64,000 nucleotides of DNA from JADZAI01 sp964390465 (GCA_964390465.1 CAYMIJ010000011.1:18194-82193); one strand, 5' to 3'; positions 25,924-34,910 are shown, numbered from the stretch's first letter. Notes: generated by a model from the letters alone, not told the origin. Program-made: numbers and translations.

Positions 25924-27567
25924 TTATGAGCCAGCCTGGCGGCGCAGGAACGCCGGGATTTCAAGCGGGTCTTCGGCAGACGTATTGCCGAACAGTGACG
26001 GTGACTCTGGCCCTTTGAGGGTACGCGCCGAAGCGCGCGGCTGACCAGGTTCAGCAAAGCGGGCAGCTGGTGCTGGGGTTGCATCGGGCTCAGACTGATA
26101 GCGCGGCTGTGGTGTAATATCAGCGCGCTTGGCCTTGGAGCGAGAGAACAATCCGCCAAGCGTGCCCATCAGACCGTGGCTGGCTGGTTCCGGCGCTATG
26201 CCCGGACGTGTAATCGGCTGACCGATACCCGCCCCACCCCGGATGCCTGCCGATTCGGCCGTGATCGCAAAATCATCAAAGGTGATCTTGGAGCGCGGTG
26301 CCGGCTCAGTTGGTTGGGCAGCTGAAACGCGATGCTGACTGATCGCAGCTTCGGCTTCGGCAACCCGCCGGCGGGCATCTTCCAGTGCGCGTTCCTGATC
26401 CGCCAGATCAGACTGAATTTTCTTTTCAGCCATGTCCTGAATGATGTGAACCGCGTTGGGTTGCGGTGCAGGTGCCATAACCTCGGGCTGCACGATGGGC
26501 TGCGGTGCCGCAGCCGGGGTGCTGAGCCGAGGCGCGCCAAGATACGGGCGGGCCATGGCAGGGGTAGCAATCTGCGGCGCGGGTTTGGTCTCGGCACGCT
26601 CTGCAGCGTCAATACCGGTTGCTACGACCGACACGCGGATACGGCCTTCCAGCTTCGCATCGAAGGTGGAGCCGACCTTGATATTGGCGTCGCTGTCCAC
26701 TTCCTGACGAATGCGGTTGGCCGCTTCATCGGCCTCGAACAATGTCAGATCCGGGCCGCCTGTGATGTGGATGAGCACGCCCCTGGCGCCCTTCATCGAG
26801 ACATCATCCAGCAGCGGGTTGGAGATGGCCGCTTCGGCAGCATCCAGCGCGCGCTTCGGCCCTTCAGCCTCGCCCGTGCCCATCATCGCCTTGCCCATTT
26901 CCATCATGACGGTGCGCACATCGGCGAAGTCGAGATTCATCAAGCCGGGTACGATCATCAGATCGGTGATGCCGCGCACGCCCGAATGCAGAACCTCGTC
27001 AGCCATCGCAAATGACTGCGCCAATGTCGTCTTCTCATTGGCAACACGGAACAGGTTCTGATTGGGAATGACGATCAGCGTGTCGACAATGTCCTGCATC
27101 TTGGCGACGCCGCCTTCGGCCTGACGCATGCGCTTGTCGCCTTCGAAGTGGAAGGGCTTGGTGACCACACCCACGGTCAGGATGCCCATGTCACGTGCGA
27201 TGCGCGCGATGACAGGCGCTGCACCCGTGCCCGTGCCACCGCCCATGCCTGCGGTGATGAAAGCCATGTGGCATCCGGCCAGAACATCCTCGATCTCAGC
27301 AATCGAGGCTTCCGCAGCCTGCGCGCCAATCTCAGGCTTCGATCCGGCACCAAGACCGAGTGTAACATTCGCGCCGAGCTGGATTTTCCGGGGGGCGAGA
27401 TTGTTAGCAAGCGCCTGTGCATCGGTATTCGCGACGACGAACTCAACACCCAGCAGTTCGGATGTGAGCATGTTGTTGACAGCATTGCCACCTGCACCGC
27501 CAACGCCAAAGACCACGATGCGGGGCTTCAGTTCAGGCGATTCCGGGGCATGGAACTTAATCGACAT
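25924..27567 (-). CDS. ftsZ: Cell division protein FtsZ
   Basis: Tubulin-like GTPase that forms the division ring. The 547-residue protein has the GTP-binding half with GGGTGTG at 109-115, the T7 loop with NLDFADVRTVM (about 207-217), and a polymerisation domain to about 320. A long Pro/Ala/Gln-rich linker (about 325-530, with a Glu/Arg-rich stretch near 375-400) follows, then the conserved C-terminal peptide DPLEIPAFLRRQ that binds FtsA and other tethers. The long linker is normal for alphaproteobacteria (E. coli FtsZ has 383 residues). ATG 27567 has GGAG 8 bases upstream. An intrinsic terminator follows. Confidence 0.98.
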   Translation of the reverse strand: MSIKFHAPESPELKPRIVVFGVGGAGGNAVNNMLTSELLGVEFVVANTDAQALANNLAPRKIQLGANVTLGLGAGSKPEIGAQAAEASIAEIEDVLAGCHMAFITAGMGGGTGTGAAPVIARIARDMGILTVGVVTKPFHFEGDKRMRQAEGGVAKMQDIVDTLIVIPNQNLFRVANEKTTLAQSFAMADEVLHSGVRGITDLMIVPGLMNLDFADVRTVMMEMGKAMMGTGEAEGPKRALDAAEAAISNPLLDDVSMKGARGVLIHITGGPDLTLFEADEAANRIRQEVDSDANIKVGSTFDAKLEGRIRVSVVATGIDAAERAETKPAPQIATPAMARPYLGAPRLSTPAAAPQPIVQPEVMAPAPQPNAVHIIQDMAEKKIQSDLADQERALEDARRRVAEAEAAISQHRVSAAQPTEPAPRSKITFDDFAITAESAGIRGGAGIGQPITRPGIAPEPASHGLMGTLGGLFSRSKAKRADITPQPRYQSEPDATPAPAARFAEPGQPRASARTLKGPESPSLFGNTSAEDPLEIPAFLRRQAGS

Positions 27568-27685
27568 TGAGTGCCTCCAGCTTCATCACTTGGTCCAGTC
27601 CCCGCCATTGTGTTTGGCATCCGCCGGCGTGCGCACCGGTCGAATCATTCAGCTCATACGCTTTTTGGCGCGTGATGCGTTTCAT
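27557..27685 (-). CDS. Possible 42-residue ORF bridging ftsA and ftsZ
   Basis: The gap between ftsA and ftsZ contains an ATG (27685-27683) whose last two bases open the ftsA stop codon (ATGA). From it a frame of 42 codons runs through the whole gap and stops at TAA 27559-27557, 11 bases inside ftsZ in another frame. The peptide starts MKRITRQKAYEL, is basic at the N-terminus, and has no motif that I recognise. It could be a leader peptide coupling ftsA and ftsZ translation or chance: a 42-codon open frame is not rare at this base composition. Confidence 0.25.
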   Translation of the reverse strand: MKRITRQKAYELNDSTGAHAGGCQTQWRGLDQVMKLEALNVD

Positions 27686-28977
27686 AGAAAGGTCTCCTTG
27701 ATCCAGGCCCCCACTCGGCCGAACGACTGTCGGCGCTGCGGGGCTGAAATCACGGTCTGTTGTTCGCGCAGGCCGCCCGCCTGGGCGAGGCTCATCAATC
27801 CAGCCACGGCCGAGAATGCCGGGCCGGAAACCGATGGCGGCAATGATTCGAGTCTCGTGGGTCGCCCGATGCGCACACGCTTGCCGAGTGCGCGGCTGGT
27901 GTAATCCTGAAGGCCCATCAGCTCCGACGCACCACCCGTCAGCACGACGACATTGCTGCCCACATGACCTGATGCCTTCAGCCTCTCGGAAACCAGCTCA
28001 ATGGTTTCTTCGACACGCGGCTGAATGATTGAAATCAGTTCCTCGCGGGGTATTCGGCTGCCATCAGAGTCGCGCTCATCGCCAATCTGTGTGACGCGGA
28101 TCATTTCGCCATGTGCGCCAGGCACGGGCAGCGCATTGCCATGCAGTGTCTTCAGACGTTCGGCCTCGCGGAAAGGCGTTGAAAGGCCGCGCACGATGTC
28201 GTTCGTGATGTGGCGACCACCCACGGGGATCACATCACAATAGACCAGCTTGCCTTCGGAAAAGACGGCAATCGATGTCGTGCCGCCGCCCATATCAACA
28301 ACGGTCGCACCATATTCGAGTTCTTCATCATGCAGGCATCCAAGCCCCGCCGCGTAGGCCGCAACGGCGCGACCTGTCACGTCGAGGTGGCATTTCTCAA
28401 TGCACACTTCGAGATTATGCAGGGGAGCAACGGCGGCCGAAACCACATGAACCGCAACACCAAGTCGCTCGCCAAACATGCCGCGCGGGTCACGAATACT
28501 ACCGGCAGCGTCCACGGAATAACCAAGTGGTGCGCTGTGAACGATCTCCCGATCACCATGTTGAGCTTGTTGGCGCGCCAGAGAAAGCACGCGGCGAATG
28601 TCCCCGTCACCAATTTCGTTGGCATTGAGCGGTGTTTCAGCCCGCACAATCTGGCTTTGTGGCTTACCGCACGAGAAAGAGATGAAGACTTCGGAGATTT
28701 CCGTGTCTGCCATTTCCTCAGCACGCTCTAGCACAAAGCGGATCGACGCCTCGACACGGTCCAGCTCAGCGATCTGGCCCTGACGGATACCGGCGCTTTC
28801 GCCATGACCCACGCCCAGAACTCTGGTCTTTCCACGCGCGCCGTCCCTGCCCGGTTCAGCACGCGCCACGAGACAGGCCACTTTCGTGCTGCCAACATCC
28901 AACGACGCGTAAACACCCGGACGGACATCCGTAGCTGCTTTCTTGCCCCGCTTTGCACTGCTCAAACGGCCGATCAT
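27682..28977 (-). CDS. ftsA: Cell division protein FtsA
   Basis: Actin-like ATPase that tethers FtsZ to the inner membrane. The 431-residue protein has the phosphate-1 loop SLDVGSTKVACLVA (about 26-39), the SHS2-like 1C domain (ISEVFISFSCGKPQS), phosphate-2 VVDMGGGTTSIAVFSEG (about 226-242) and adenosine motif VVLTGGASELMG. The C-terminal amphipathic helix (RVGAWIKETFL) is the membrane anchor. It overlaps ftsQ by 4 bases (ATGA). Length is close to E. coli FtsA (420). Confidence 0.97.
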   Translation of the reverse strand: MIGRLSSAKRGKKAATDVRPGVYASLDVGSTKVACLVARAEPGRDGARGKTRVLGVGHGESAGIRQGQIAELDRVEASIRFVLERAEEMADTEISEVFISFSCGKPQSQIVRAETPLNANEIGDGDIRRVLSLARQQAQHGDREIVHSAPLGYSVDAAGSIRDPRGMFGERLGVAVHVVSAAVAPLHNLEVCIEKCHLDVTGRAVAAYAAGLGCLHDEELEYGATVVDMGGGTTSIAVFSEGKLVYCDVIPVGGRHITNDIVRGLSTPFREAERLKTLHGNALPVPGAHGEMIRVTQIGDERDSDGSRIPREELISIIQPRVEETIELVSERLKASGHVGSNVVVLTGGASELMGLQDYTSRALGKRVRIGRPTRLESLPPSVSGPAFSAVAGLMSLAQAGGLREQQTVISAPQRRQSFGRVGAWIKETFL

Positions 28978-29909
28978 GTGCTTTCGCCCCTGGCAATCGA
29001 TTCTTCCGCGCCCCCGCGGGGTTTGATGACCATGCGGTCAGGCAGGCGCAGGTCGATGGTTTCGATATCGCGCTCGAAAATCTTCTGTTCCTGCTCCAGT
29101 ACGGTGAGCCGGTGGAGCGCTTCCTCGACACCGTCTTCTGGCAGGCGCACCACCACGCCGGTTTTCAGATGAAGATCCCAGCGCCGATCTCCAACCCGCA
29201 CAGATGCTTTAACCTGGCGCTGGACCACAGGAAACTTCAGCAATAGCTCGATCAGCTCCGCGGCACGGACTGGCGCGCCGTCACCAACAACGACAGGCAG
29301 ACCCGAAAATTCGGCAACGTTGTCTTTGGTAATCGTGCGCCCTCGACGATCTATCAGCCAAAAGACGCCTTTGGTTTGCCAGAAAGCGTAAGGTTCCTTT
29401 TCAACAACGACGACGCGCAGTGATGACGGCCAGTCGCGCGCCACCGAAGCCGTATCAATCCAATCCATCGCTTCAAGCCGCATGCGCAGCGCCATGGGAT
29501 CGGCATCAAACATGCTGGCCCCTTCGCGAATGTTCATCGCGTCGTACATGTCAGCCTTGCGCGTGTGATACTGACCACTGATCGTGACGGTCTGAACAGG
29601 CATCCAGGGGCTGTCAGCCGTTGCTGCAACAGCCTGTGGTGCGCCAAACCCCAGATGACCGCCCTGAATAAGGCCCGTCAGCGTTGCCAACAAAATGAAC
29701 CCAAGTGACCCAACCAAGGCTGGCGAAGACAGATTGATGGACGGGAGCATGCTCCAGCCTGATGTGCTGCTGTCGCGCCGTGAGGCCGAGCGTTTCTTCG
29801 CAGCCGTCCGACGGGGCGCAGGGCGCGCATCATCGTCCAGCACGATGGAACGGCGGCCGCGACGCGGCGCATCATGATCGAATCCGGGATCGCGCTTCAC
29901 CGTTCGCAT
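28974..29909 (-). CDS. ftsQ: Cell division protein FtsQ
   Basis: Bitopic inner-membrane protein of the divisome that recruits FtsB/FtsL. The product has a long basic, Arg-rich cytoplasmic tail, one transmembrane helix (about 63-83 from this start), a POTRA domain (VQTVTISGQYHTRKADM...IDTASVARDWPSSLRVVVVEKEPYAFW) and the FtsQ beta domain. The frame can start at GTG 29936 or ATG 29930, but ATG 29909 has GGAG 8 bases upstream and overlaps ddl by only 13 bases, so it is chosen (311 residues). The charged tail is typical of alphaproteobacteria. Confidence 0.92.
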   Translation of the reverse strand: MRTVKRDPGFDHDAPRRGRRSIVLDDDARPAPRRTAAKKRSASRRDSSTSGWSMLPSINLSSPALVGSLGFILLATLTGLIQGGHLGFGAPQAVAATADSPWMPVQTVTISGQYHTRKADMYDAMNIREGASMFDADPMALRMRLEAMDWIDTASVARDWPSSLRVVVVEKEPYAFWQTKGVFWLIDRRGRTITKDNVAEFSGLPVVVGDGAPVRAAELIELLLKFPVVQRQVKASVRVGDRRWDLHLKTGVVVRLPEDGVEEALHRLTVLEQEQKIFERDIETIDLRLPDRMVIKPRGGAEESIARGEST

Positions 29910-30826
29910 GAGGCGTCCTCCACCATCCATGCGCACAATTTGCCATAGGAAATACCGCGATAGGCGGCCTGCTCCGGCACCAGCGAAGTCGGCGTCATGC
30001 CCGGCTGGGTGTTGATTTCCAGCGCAATGAGCCGGTACGTGCCCGGCTTGGTGTCATCATAACGGAAGTCGGTGCGCGAGACACCCCGGCAGCCGAGCGC
30101 TGCATGGGCGACTTCGGCATAACGCATCGCCTCGTCCGCGACTTCAGCCGGGATGGCAGCGGGCACGATATGGCGTGAACCGCCTTCAGCATATTTTGAA
30201 TCGTAGTCGTAAAAAGCGTGATCGTTGGTGAAGATCTCTGTGACCGCCAGCGCCTTGCCGTTCATCACGGCCACAGTGAGTTCGCGGCCCGGCACGAATT
30301 CTTCGACCATCACTTCATCGCCCAGCCTCCACTGTTCGCTGCCAAGCGCACCCGGCGGACGGTTATCGCCTTCGCGGATGATGAAGATGCCGACGCTCGA
30401 TCCTTCGGCGACGGGCTTGACCACATAAGGCGGTGCCATCTGATGGTCTTCACTGGCGGCCTGACGTGACACCACTTTGCTGGTCACGACAGGAACGCCT
30501 GCCGCACGGAACATCGTCTTGGTGCGTTCCTTGTGCATGGCGAGCGCTGAAGCCAGCACACCAGAATGCGTATAGGGGATTTTCAGAATCTCAAGCAGGC
30601 CCTGCACACAGCCATCTTCACCCCAGCGGCCATGCAATGCGTTGAAGCAGACATCCGGCTTTAAGCGCACCAGCACATCGGCAAGGTCAGGCTGCACATC
30701 GATTTCAGTAACCGTGAAGCCTTCCTCGCGCAGCGCCGCAGCGCAGCCAGCGCCGGATACCAGGCTGACTGCCCGTTCCGCCGACCACCCGCCCTTCAGC
30801 ACTGCAACGTGAGGCTTCGCCTGCAC
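29897..30826 (-). CDS. ddl: D-alanine--D-alanine ligase
   Basis: ATP-grasp enzyme making the D-Ala-D-Ala dipeptide for peptidoglycan. The 309-residue protein starts VAVLKGGWSAERAVSLVSG, has HGRWGEDGCVQGLLEILKIPYTHSG (substrate-binding loop) and PYVVKPVAEGSSVGIF (ATP-binding), and ends with RTDFRYD and ALEINTQPGMTPTSLVPEQA, holding the Mg-binding Glu/Asn. The start is GTG at 30826, with AGGG about 7 bases upstream. It lies 24 bases after murB and overlaps ftsQ. Length matches DdlB (306). Confidence 0.96.
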   Translation of the reverse strand: MQAKPHVAVLKGGWSAERAVSLVSGAGCAAALREEGFTVTEIDVQPDLADVLVRLKPDVCFNALHGRWGEDGCVQGLLEILKIPYTHSGVLASALAMHKERTKTMFRAAGVPVVTSKVVSRQAASEDHQMAPPYVVKPVAEGSSVGIFIIREGDNRPPGALGSEQWRLGDEVMVEEFVPGRELTVAVMNGKALAVTEIFTNDHAFYDYDSKYAEGGSRHIVPAAIPAEVADEAMRYAEVAHAALGCRGVSRTDFRYDDTKPGTYRLIALEINTQPGMTPTSLVPEQAAYRGISYGKLCAWMVEDASCER

Positions 30827-30850
30827 AACAAACCCTTCGCCGGACGGCGC

Positions 30851-31768
30851 TCAGGGTTCGCCGATCCGTTTGATTTCCCACTCAAGATCAACGCCGGTGA
30901 CAGACTTCACCCGTGCGCGAACCTCTTCGCCCAGAGTCTCAATTTCGTTTCCTTTTGCTTCAGAAAGGTTAATGAGGAAGTTACAATGAAGATCAGAAAC
31001 CATGGCCTGGCCGCGTTTCAGCCCCCGGCACCCGGCGGAATCGATCAACTGCCATGATTTGCGCCCGCCAGAGAGCGCTGGATCGGGGTTTTTGAAGGTT
31101 GAACCACCCGTGCGGGTCTTGACCGGCTGGCTGGCTTCTCGTTTGGCGGTGATCTCGTCCATACGGGCCTTGATTTCGGCCGGATCACCGGGGCGGCCCT
31201 GAAACAATGCCTCGACAAAAATAAGGTCGTCCGGTGCGGCAGTGTGGCGGTAAGTCATGTGCAGATCAGCAGGCGCAAAGGTTTTTAGTTCACCTGTTCC
31301 AGTGACGGCTTTGGCTTCAACCAGCGCGTCCTTGAACTCGGCACCATAGGCCCCGGCATTCATGCGCAGACCGCCACCAATGGTGCCGGGAATGCCGCGC
31401 AGGAACTCAACACCGGCGATGCCTGCATCCGCCGCGACGCGCGCTGCACTCACATCGAGCGCCGCCGCGCCTGCGCGCAGCCTGTGATTTTCTTCCGCTG
31501 TCACTTTTCCGAAAGACGCGCCCAGACGAATGACAACCCCGCGAACGCCACCATCACGCACGAGAAGATTGGAGCCGACACCAATGACCGTGACAGGAAT
31601 ATCATCCGACTTTGCCTTCAGAAAATCCTGAAGGTCAGCAATGTCTGCCGGGCGAAACAACACCTCAGCCGGCCCGCCCGCCCGAAACCATGTGAACTCA
31701 CTCAGCGGTGCGGCGGGCGTGTAAACACCGCGCACAGGCGGCAGGCGATGGATGAGATCTGATGACAT
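30851..31768 (-). CDS. murB: UDP-N-acetylenolpyruvoylglucosamine reductase
   Basis: FAD enzyme that reduces the enolpyruvyl group to UDP-MurNAc in peptidoglycan synthesis. The 305-residue protein is the short type II MurB: TWFRAGGPAEVLFRPADIADL, VTVIGVGSNLLVRDGGVRGVVI (FAD), LRGIPGTIGGGLRMNAGAYG (the proton-relay and substrate region), and GGSTFKNP with the catalytic serine region. murC, which normally lies directly upstream in alphaproteobacteria, is absent. Instead an ATP12 gene ends 8 bases before the murB start. Confidence 0.97.
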   Translation of the reverse strand: MSSDLIHRLPPVRGVYTPAAPLSEFTWFRAGGPAEVLFRPADIADLQDFLKAKSDDIPVTVIGVGSNLLVRDGGVRGVVIRLGASFGKVTAEENHRLRAGAAALDVSAARVAADAGIAGVEFLRGIPGTIGGGLRMNAGAYGAEFKDALVEAKAVTGTGELKTFAPADLHMTYRHTAAPDDLIFVEALFQGRPGDPAEIKARMDEITAKREASQPVKTRTGGSTFKNPDPALSGGRKSWQLIDSAGCRGLKRGQAMVSDLHCNFLINLSEAKGNEIETLGEEVRARVKSVTGVDLEWEIKRIGEP

Positions 31769-31776
31769 GCGCGGCT

Positions 31777-32496
31777 TTATACAGTCGCAGCACCGACAAG
31801 GTCGAGAAACCTTGCCGCGCTGACCGCTTCGCGGCGAATGGCATCGGTGCGCGCATCGGCCTCTGCATCGCGGCCCCAGCGTTCGATCTGGAACTCCTCG
31901 TCCAGCCGGGAAAGGTCAAAGGCCACATCCACCGTTCGGAAGCCGCCCAGCACGGCCAGACCAAGGCCAAGCGAGCCCATCGCCGTGGTCAGCACATGCA
32001 GCGCGCCCAGCCGGAACGGATCGAGCGCGAGGACAGCTGATTCCAGCGCGCCGAGGGCTTCGGGCGGCTGATCGACATGCACCACGCCTTCAGCCAGCGT
32101 CAGCTGCGCCTCGTGGGTGGCCGCCAGCCAATCCAGCACCGGCTGCCATTGTTTCGCCATGCGCGCGGCCAGCTCGACGGGCTCAGCAACGCGATAGCAG
32201 AGCAGGTCGTTTTTCCCATAAGCCGCGAGGCGCTTTGCAAAGCCCTGCGCATCGGGCGCGATGCGGTCAATGACGGCATTGGCCAACGAGGTCAGAAGCA
32301 TGGTGCGCGGGGCGATCTTGGCGCCTTGTGCGTTCCATTCATCGGCAATGGCATCTGCCAGCGCCATGGTGGGCACAAGAAACGCCGCGCGCGCAGGTGT
32401 TTTGAGCTGGTGGGTATCCAGAAAAATCGTGAAGCCATCATCCGCCGCACGGGCAGCGGCGTGTTTGAAGAAACGTTTGGGTTCGGGCTGACTCAT
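31777..32496 (-). CDS. ATP12 family F1-ATPase assembly chaperone
   Basis: ATP12 proteins help assemble the F1 sector of ATP synthase by protecting the alpha subunit; bacterial forms are restricted to alphaproteobacteria and relatives. The 239-residue protein begins KRFFKHAAARAADDGFTIFLDTHQLKTPARA and contains the characteristic DEWNAQGAKIAPRTMLLTSLANAVID, DLLCYRVAEP and QWQPVLDWL stretches, with a helical C-terminal part. ATG 32496. The downstream murB starts 8 bases after its stop, so they share a transcript, which is an unusual pairing. Confidence 0.9.
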   Translation of the reverse strand: MSQPEPKRFFKHAAARAADDGFTIFLDTHQLKTPARAAFLVPTMALADAIADEWNAQGAKIAPRTMLLTSLANAVIDRIAPDAQGFAKRLAAYGKNDLLCYRVAEPVELAARMAKQWQPVLDWLAATHEAQLTLAEGVVHVDQPPEALGALESAVLALDPFRLGALHVLTTAMGSLGLGLAVLGGFRTVDVAFDLSRLDEEFQIERWGRDAEADARTDAIRREAVSAARFLDLVGAATV

Positions 32497-32505
32497 GGAT
32501 TGATC

Positions 32506-33531
32506 TCAGGCACGTGACCGGGGGCGGCCATCATGGGGGCCGAGCGTGCGAGCCGGCGCACCGGACCACCAGCGCTCGCCGCGCGCCGCATTGGTTTTCG
32601 GATTGAGCGGGTAATGCACCTTGCTGCGCGCCCGGCTGGCCTCGCCCAAGGTGAACAGGATGGCCACTTCGTTACTGTCGTTCAGGATCGTGTGCGCCTC
32701 ACCCGTCGCGTTGGGCCAGGCAGCGCAATCACCCGCCTGCATCGCGTGCAGATGTCCATCCAGCCAGAGCGTGGGATTGCCTGCGACGACAAACGCAAAC
32801 TCGTCCTCGTCCCGCTCCGCATGAGGGTATGAGGTGCGGCGACCCGGCGGCACGATGTCGATGCCGCCGCCGATGCGGCCAAAACCAAGGGCAGGCAAAA
32901 GCGGCACGAAGTCCGCCAGAACTTCGTCGTCACCTGAATAAGTGTTGCCGGTTTCAGGTTTGAGTGTGCGCCAGTCCACGACATTGGGCGGCAGAACCTT
33001 ACCGTACGCCGCTTCCGGTGTGTGCGCGGCGCGCGCAGCATCCGGCAGGCCATCATGCGGGCCGAGGGTGCGGATGGGCGGGTCTGTCCAGTCTTTCCCG
33101 TGCCGGGCAAACCCGGCCTGCACCTGCGGATCAAGCGGAAAGGCAATGCGGGAATTGTAGCGCGATGCCTCACCCACGGTGAGCAGACGCACCGGCGCAT
33201 CACTATTATTGATGAGGGTGTGCGCGATGCCAGTGCCCGCTGGCCAGCCCACCAGCAGGCCGGGCGCAAGGCGATAGAGAACACCATCCTGCCAGAGATC
33301 GGGCGTGCCCTCGATGACGAAAACGAGTTCTTCCTCGTCGCGTTCGGCATGAGGCGGTGAGGTGCGACGCCCCGGCATCAGCCGTTCATGCCGCACACCC
33401 AGCCGCGTAAGACCCGAAGCCGCGCCGAAATTGGCGCTGAAAACACGCGGATCGTTCGTGATGGGATGCACGGACTCGGCTGCGCTTTCGATGTCCTGCC
33501 AGTGATGCAGGCATGAAGGGCGCTGGGTCAT
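32506..33531 (-). CDS. Bicupin domain protein with tandem-duplicated halves
   Basis: Two cupin barrels repeat within 341 residues. The first copy has MPGRRTSPPHAERDEEELVFVIEG and TGIAHTLINNSDAPVRLLTVGEAS. The second has VPPGRRTSYPHAERDEDEFAFVVAG and TGEAHTILNDSNEVAILFTLGEAS. Each copy also ends with an RTLGPHDG box (near residues 155 and 330). The HAERDE-E motifs and later His supply metal ligands in both halves, so both barrels may be active. Cupins of this type include sugar-binding and dioxygenase proteins; the substrate is unknown. It is cytoplasmic, with no signal peptide, 9 bases before ATP12. Confidence 0.8.
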   Translation of the reverse strand: MTQRPSCLHHWQDIESAAESVHPITNDPRVFSANFGAASGLTRLGVRHERLMPGRRTSPPHAERDEEELVFVIEGTPDLWQDGVLYRLAPGLLVGWPAGTGIAHTLINNSDAPVRLLTVGEASRYNSRIAFPLDPQVQAGFARHGKDWTDPPIRTLGPHDGLPDAARAAHTPEAAYGKVLPPNVVDWRTLKPETGNTYSGDDEVLADFVPLLPALGFGRIGGGIDIVPPGRRTSYPHAERDEDEFAFVVAGNPTLWLDGHLHAMQAGDCAAWPNATGEAHTILNDSNEVAILFTLGEASRARSKVHYPLNPKTNAARGERWWSGAPARTLGPHDGRPRSRA

Positions 33532-33534
33532 GGA

Positions 33535-34536
33535 CTATACATCCGGGAAAGGATCGACACCGGACGTCACATCCCAGCCAAACAGCTCCCAGGTTTTTTT
33601 CATATGAGCGGGCAGCTCAGCAGTGACTTCCAGATAGCCGCCTGAGGGCTTGCGGATGCGCAGATAGCGCGCGTGCAGATGCATCTTGGCCGAGATCGCC
33701 CCTGACATGCGCGCGCCCTCCTCGCCATATTTGAAGTCGCCCGCGATGGGTGTGCCCAGTGAGGCCATATGGACACGCAGCTGATGGGTGCGTCCGGTGA
33801 CCGGCATCAGCGCGACCCATGCCGCCTTTTGCGCCGCCGTGTCGATGACCTGATAACGGGTGACGGCGCGCTTGGCGTCGTCGTCCTCGCCCTTCTCGCG
33901 GATTACCATGCGCTCATCGCTGCGGCCCGGCCCGTGCGCGACCTTGGCCAGCGCCGCCTTGACCATGCCCTGATGGGGCTTGGGCACACCAGCCGTCAGT
34001 GCCCAGTAGATCTTCTTGGTGTCGCGCTCGCGGAAGGATTCCGAAAGGGCGGCCGCCGCTGGCACCGTGCGGGCAATGACCAGAACGCCGGACGTGTCCT
34101 TGTCCAGACGGTGAACCAGACGCGGGCGCTGCTTCTTACCGAAGGTCAGCGCACCCAGAAGATGATCGACTGAGCGGGTGATGCCCGGCCCGCCCTGACT
34201 TGGCAGACCGGGTGGCTTGTTCAGTATGATAATCTCGGAATCCATATGAATCACAAGATCTTCCGCTGCGATCTTGTCGGATTGGTTCAGCGGCTTGTCA
34301 GACGCGCGAACAGGATTCACGCTGGCATTTTCCGGCATGGGTGGAATGCGAACGGCAGACCCTGCCGCCAGCCGGTCATTGGCTTTCACACGCCCGCCAT
34401 CGACGCGCACCTGCCCCGTGCGCAGCAGCTTTTCCAAAGCGCCATGATTGAGGCCGGGAAAATGGCGCTTGAACCAGCGGTCCACACGCACGCCGCCTTC
34501 ATCATTACCGACGGTTTGTGTCCGTACGCCGCTCAT
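33535..34536 (-). CDS. RluA-family 23S rRNA pseudouridine synthase
   Basis: Converts specific uridines of 23S rRNA to pseudouridine. The 333-residue protein has an N-terminal S4 RNA-binding domain (VRVDRWFKRHFPGLNHGALEKLLRTGQVRVDG) and the catalytic domain with the HRLDKDTSGVLVIAR motif containing the nucleophilic Asp. LMPVTGRTHQLRVHMA and an RYLRI strand follow. The layout is RluC-like. The ATG at 34536 overlaps the crcB stop (ATGA), which is preferred over an ATG 24 bases upstream that lies inside crcB. Site specificity (positions 955/2504/2580 in RluC) cannot be confirmed by reading. Confidence 0.92.
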   Translation of the reverse strand: MSGVRTQTVGNDEGGVRVDRWFKRHFPGLNHGALEKLLRTGQVRVDGGRVKANDRLAAGSAVRIPPMPENASVNPVRASDKPLNQSDKIAAEDLVIHMDSEIIILNKPPGLPSQGGPGITRSVDHLLGALTFGKKQRPRLVHRLDKDTSGVLVIARTVPAAAALSESFRERDTKKIYWALTAGVPKPHQGMVKAALAKVAHGPGRSDERMVIREKGEDDDAKRAVTRYQVIDTAAQKAAWVALMPVTGRTHQLRVHMASLGTPIAGDFKYGEEGARMSGAISAKMHLHARYLRIRKPSGGYLEVTAELPAHMKKTWELFGWDVTSGVDPFPDV

Positions 34537-34910
34537 ACTCCACCCTGTCGCATGAGCCATAATCCTAAGAACAAAAAGAGAACTGTCAAGAGCACGGAGG
34601 CTACGGCATAAAGCACCGCGAGGCCAATGTCGCCCCGTTCAATGAGCATCACCGATTCCAGCGAGAAGGCCGAGAAGGTGGTGAAGCCGCCCATGACGCC
34701 GGTTGTGAGGAACAGGCGAAGCGCCTCGCTGAGCCCGCCCACGCGCACGCCCCACCCGACGATGGCCCCCATCAGAAAGGCACCCAGCACATTGACGGCG
34801 AGCGTGCCCCAGGGGAATGCGCCACCCACCAGACGCGAGATGACGCCTGACAGAATGAACCGCGCCACCGCCCCCAACGCGCCGCCAGCGGCGATGGCCA
34901 AAAGGTTCAT
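34533..34910 (-). CDS. crcB: Fluoride channel CrcB/Fluc
   Basis: Dimeric inner-membrane channel that exports fluoride. From ATG 34910 it is 125 residues, the usual size, with four transmembrane helices. It carries the family signatures GGALGAVARF, GTLAVNVLGAFLMG and GGFTTFSAFSLE, the last with the Phe and Ser/Thr residues of the fluoride path. The frame is open upstream but overlaps the preceding gene's stop, and the shorter start gives the correct family N-terminus. I see no recognisable fluoride riboswitch in the short upstream gap. Its stop overlaps the pseudouridine synthase start. Confidence 0.93.
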   Translation of the reverse strand: MNLLAIAAGGALGAVARFILSGVISRLVGGAFPWGTLAVNVLGAFLMGAIVGWGVRVGGLSEALRLFLTTGVMGGFTTFSAFSLESVMLIERGDIGLAVLYAVASVLLTVLFLFLGLWLMRQGGV

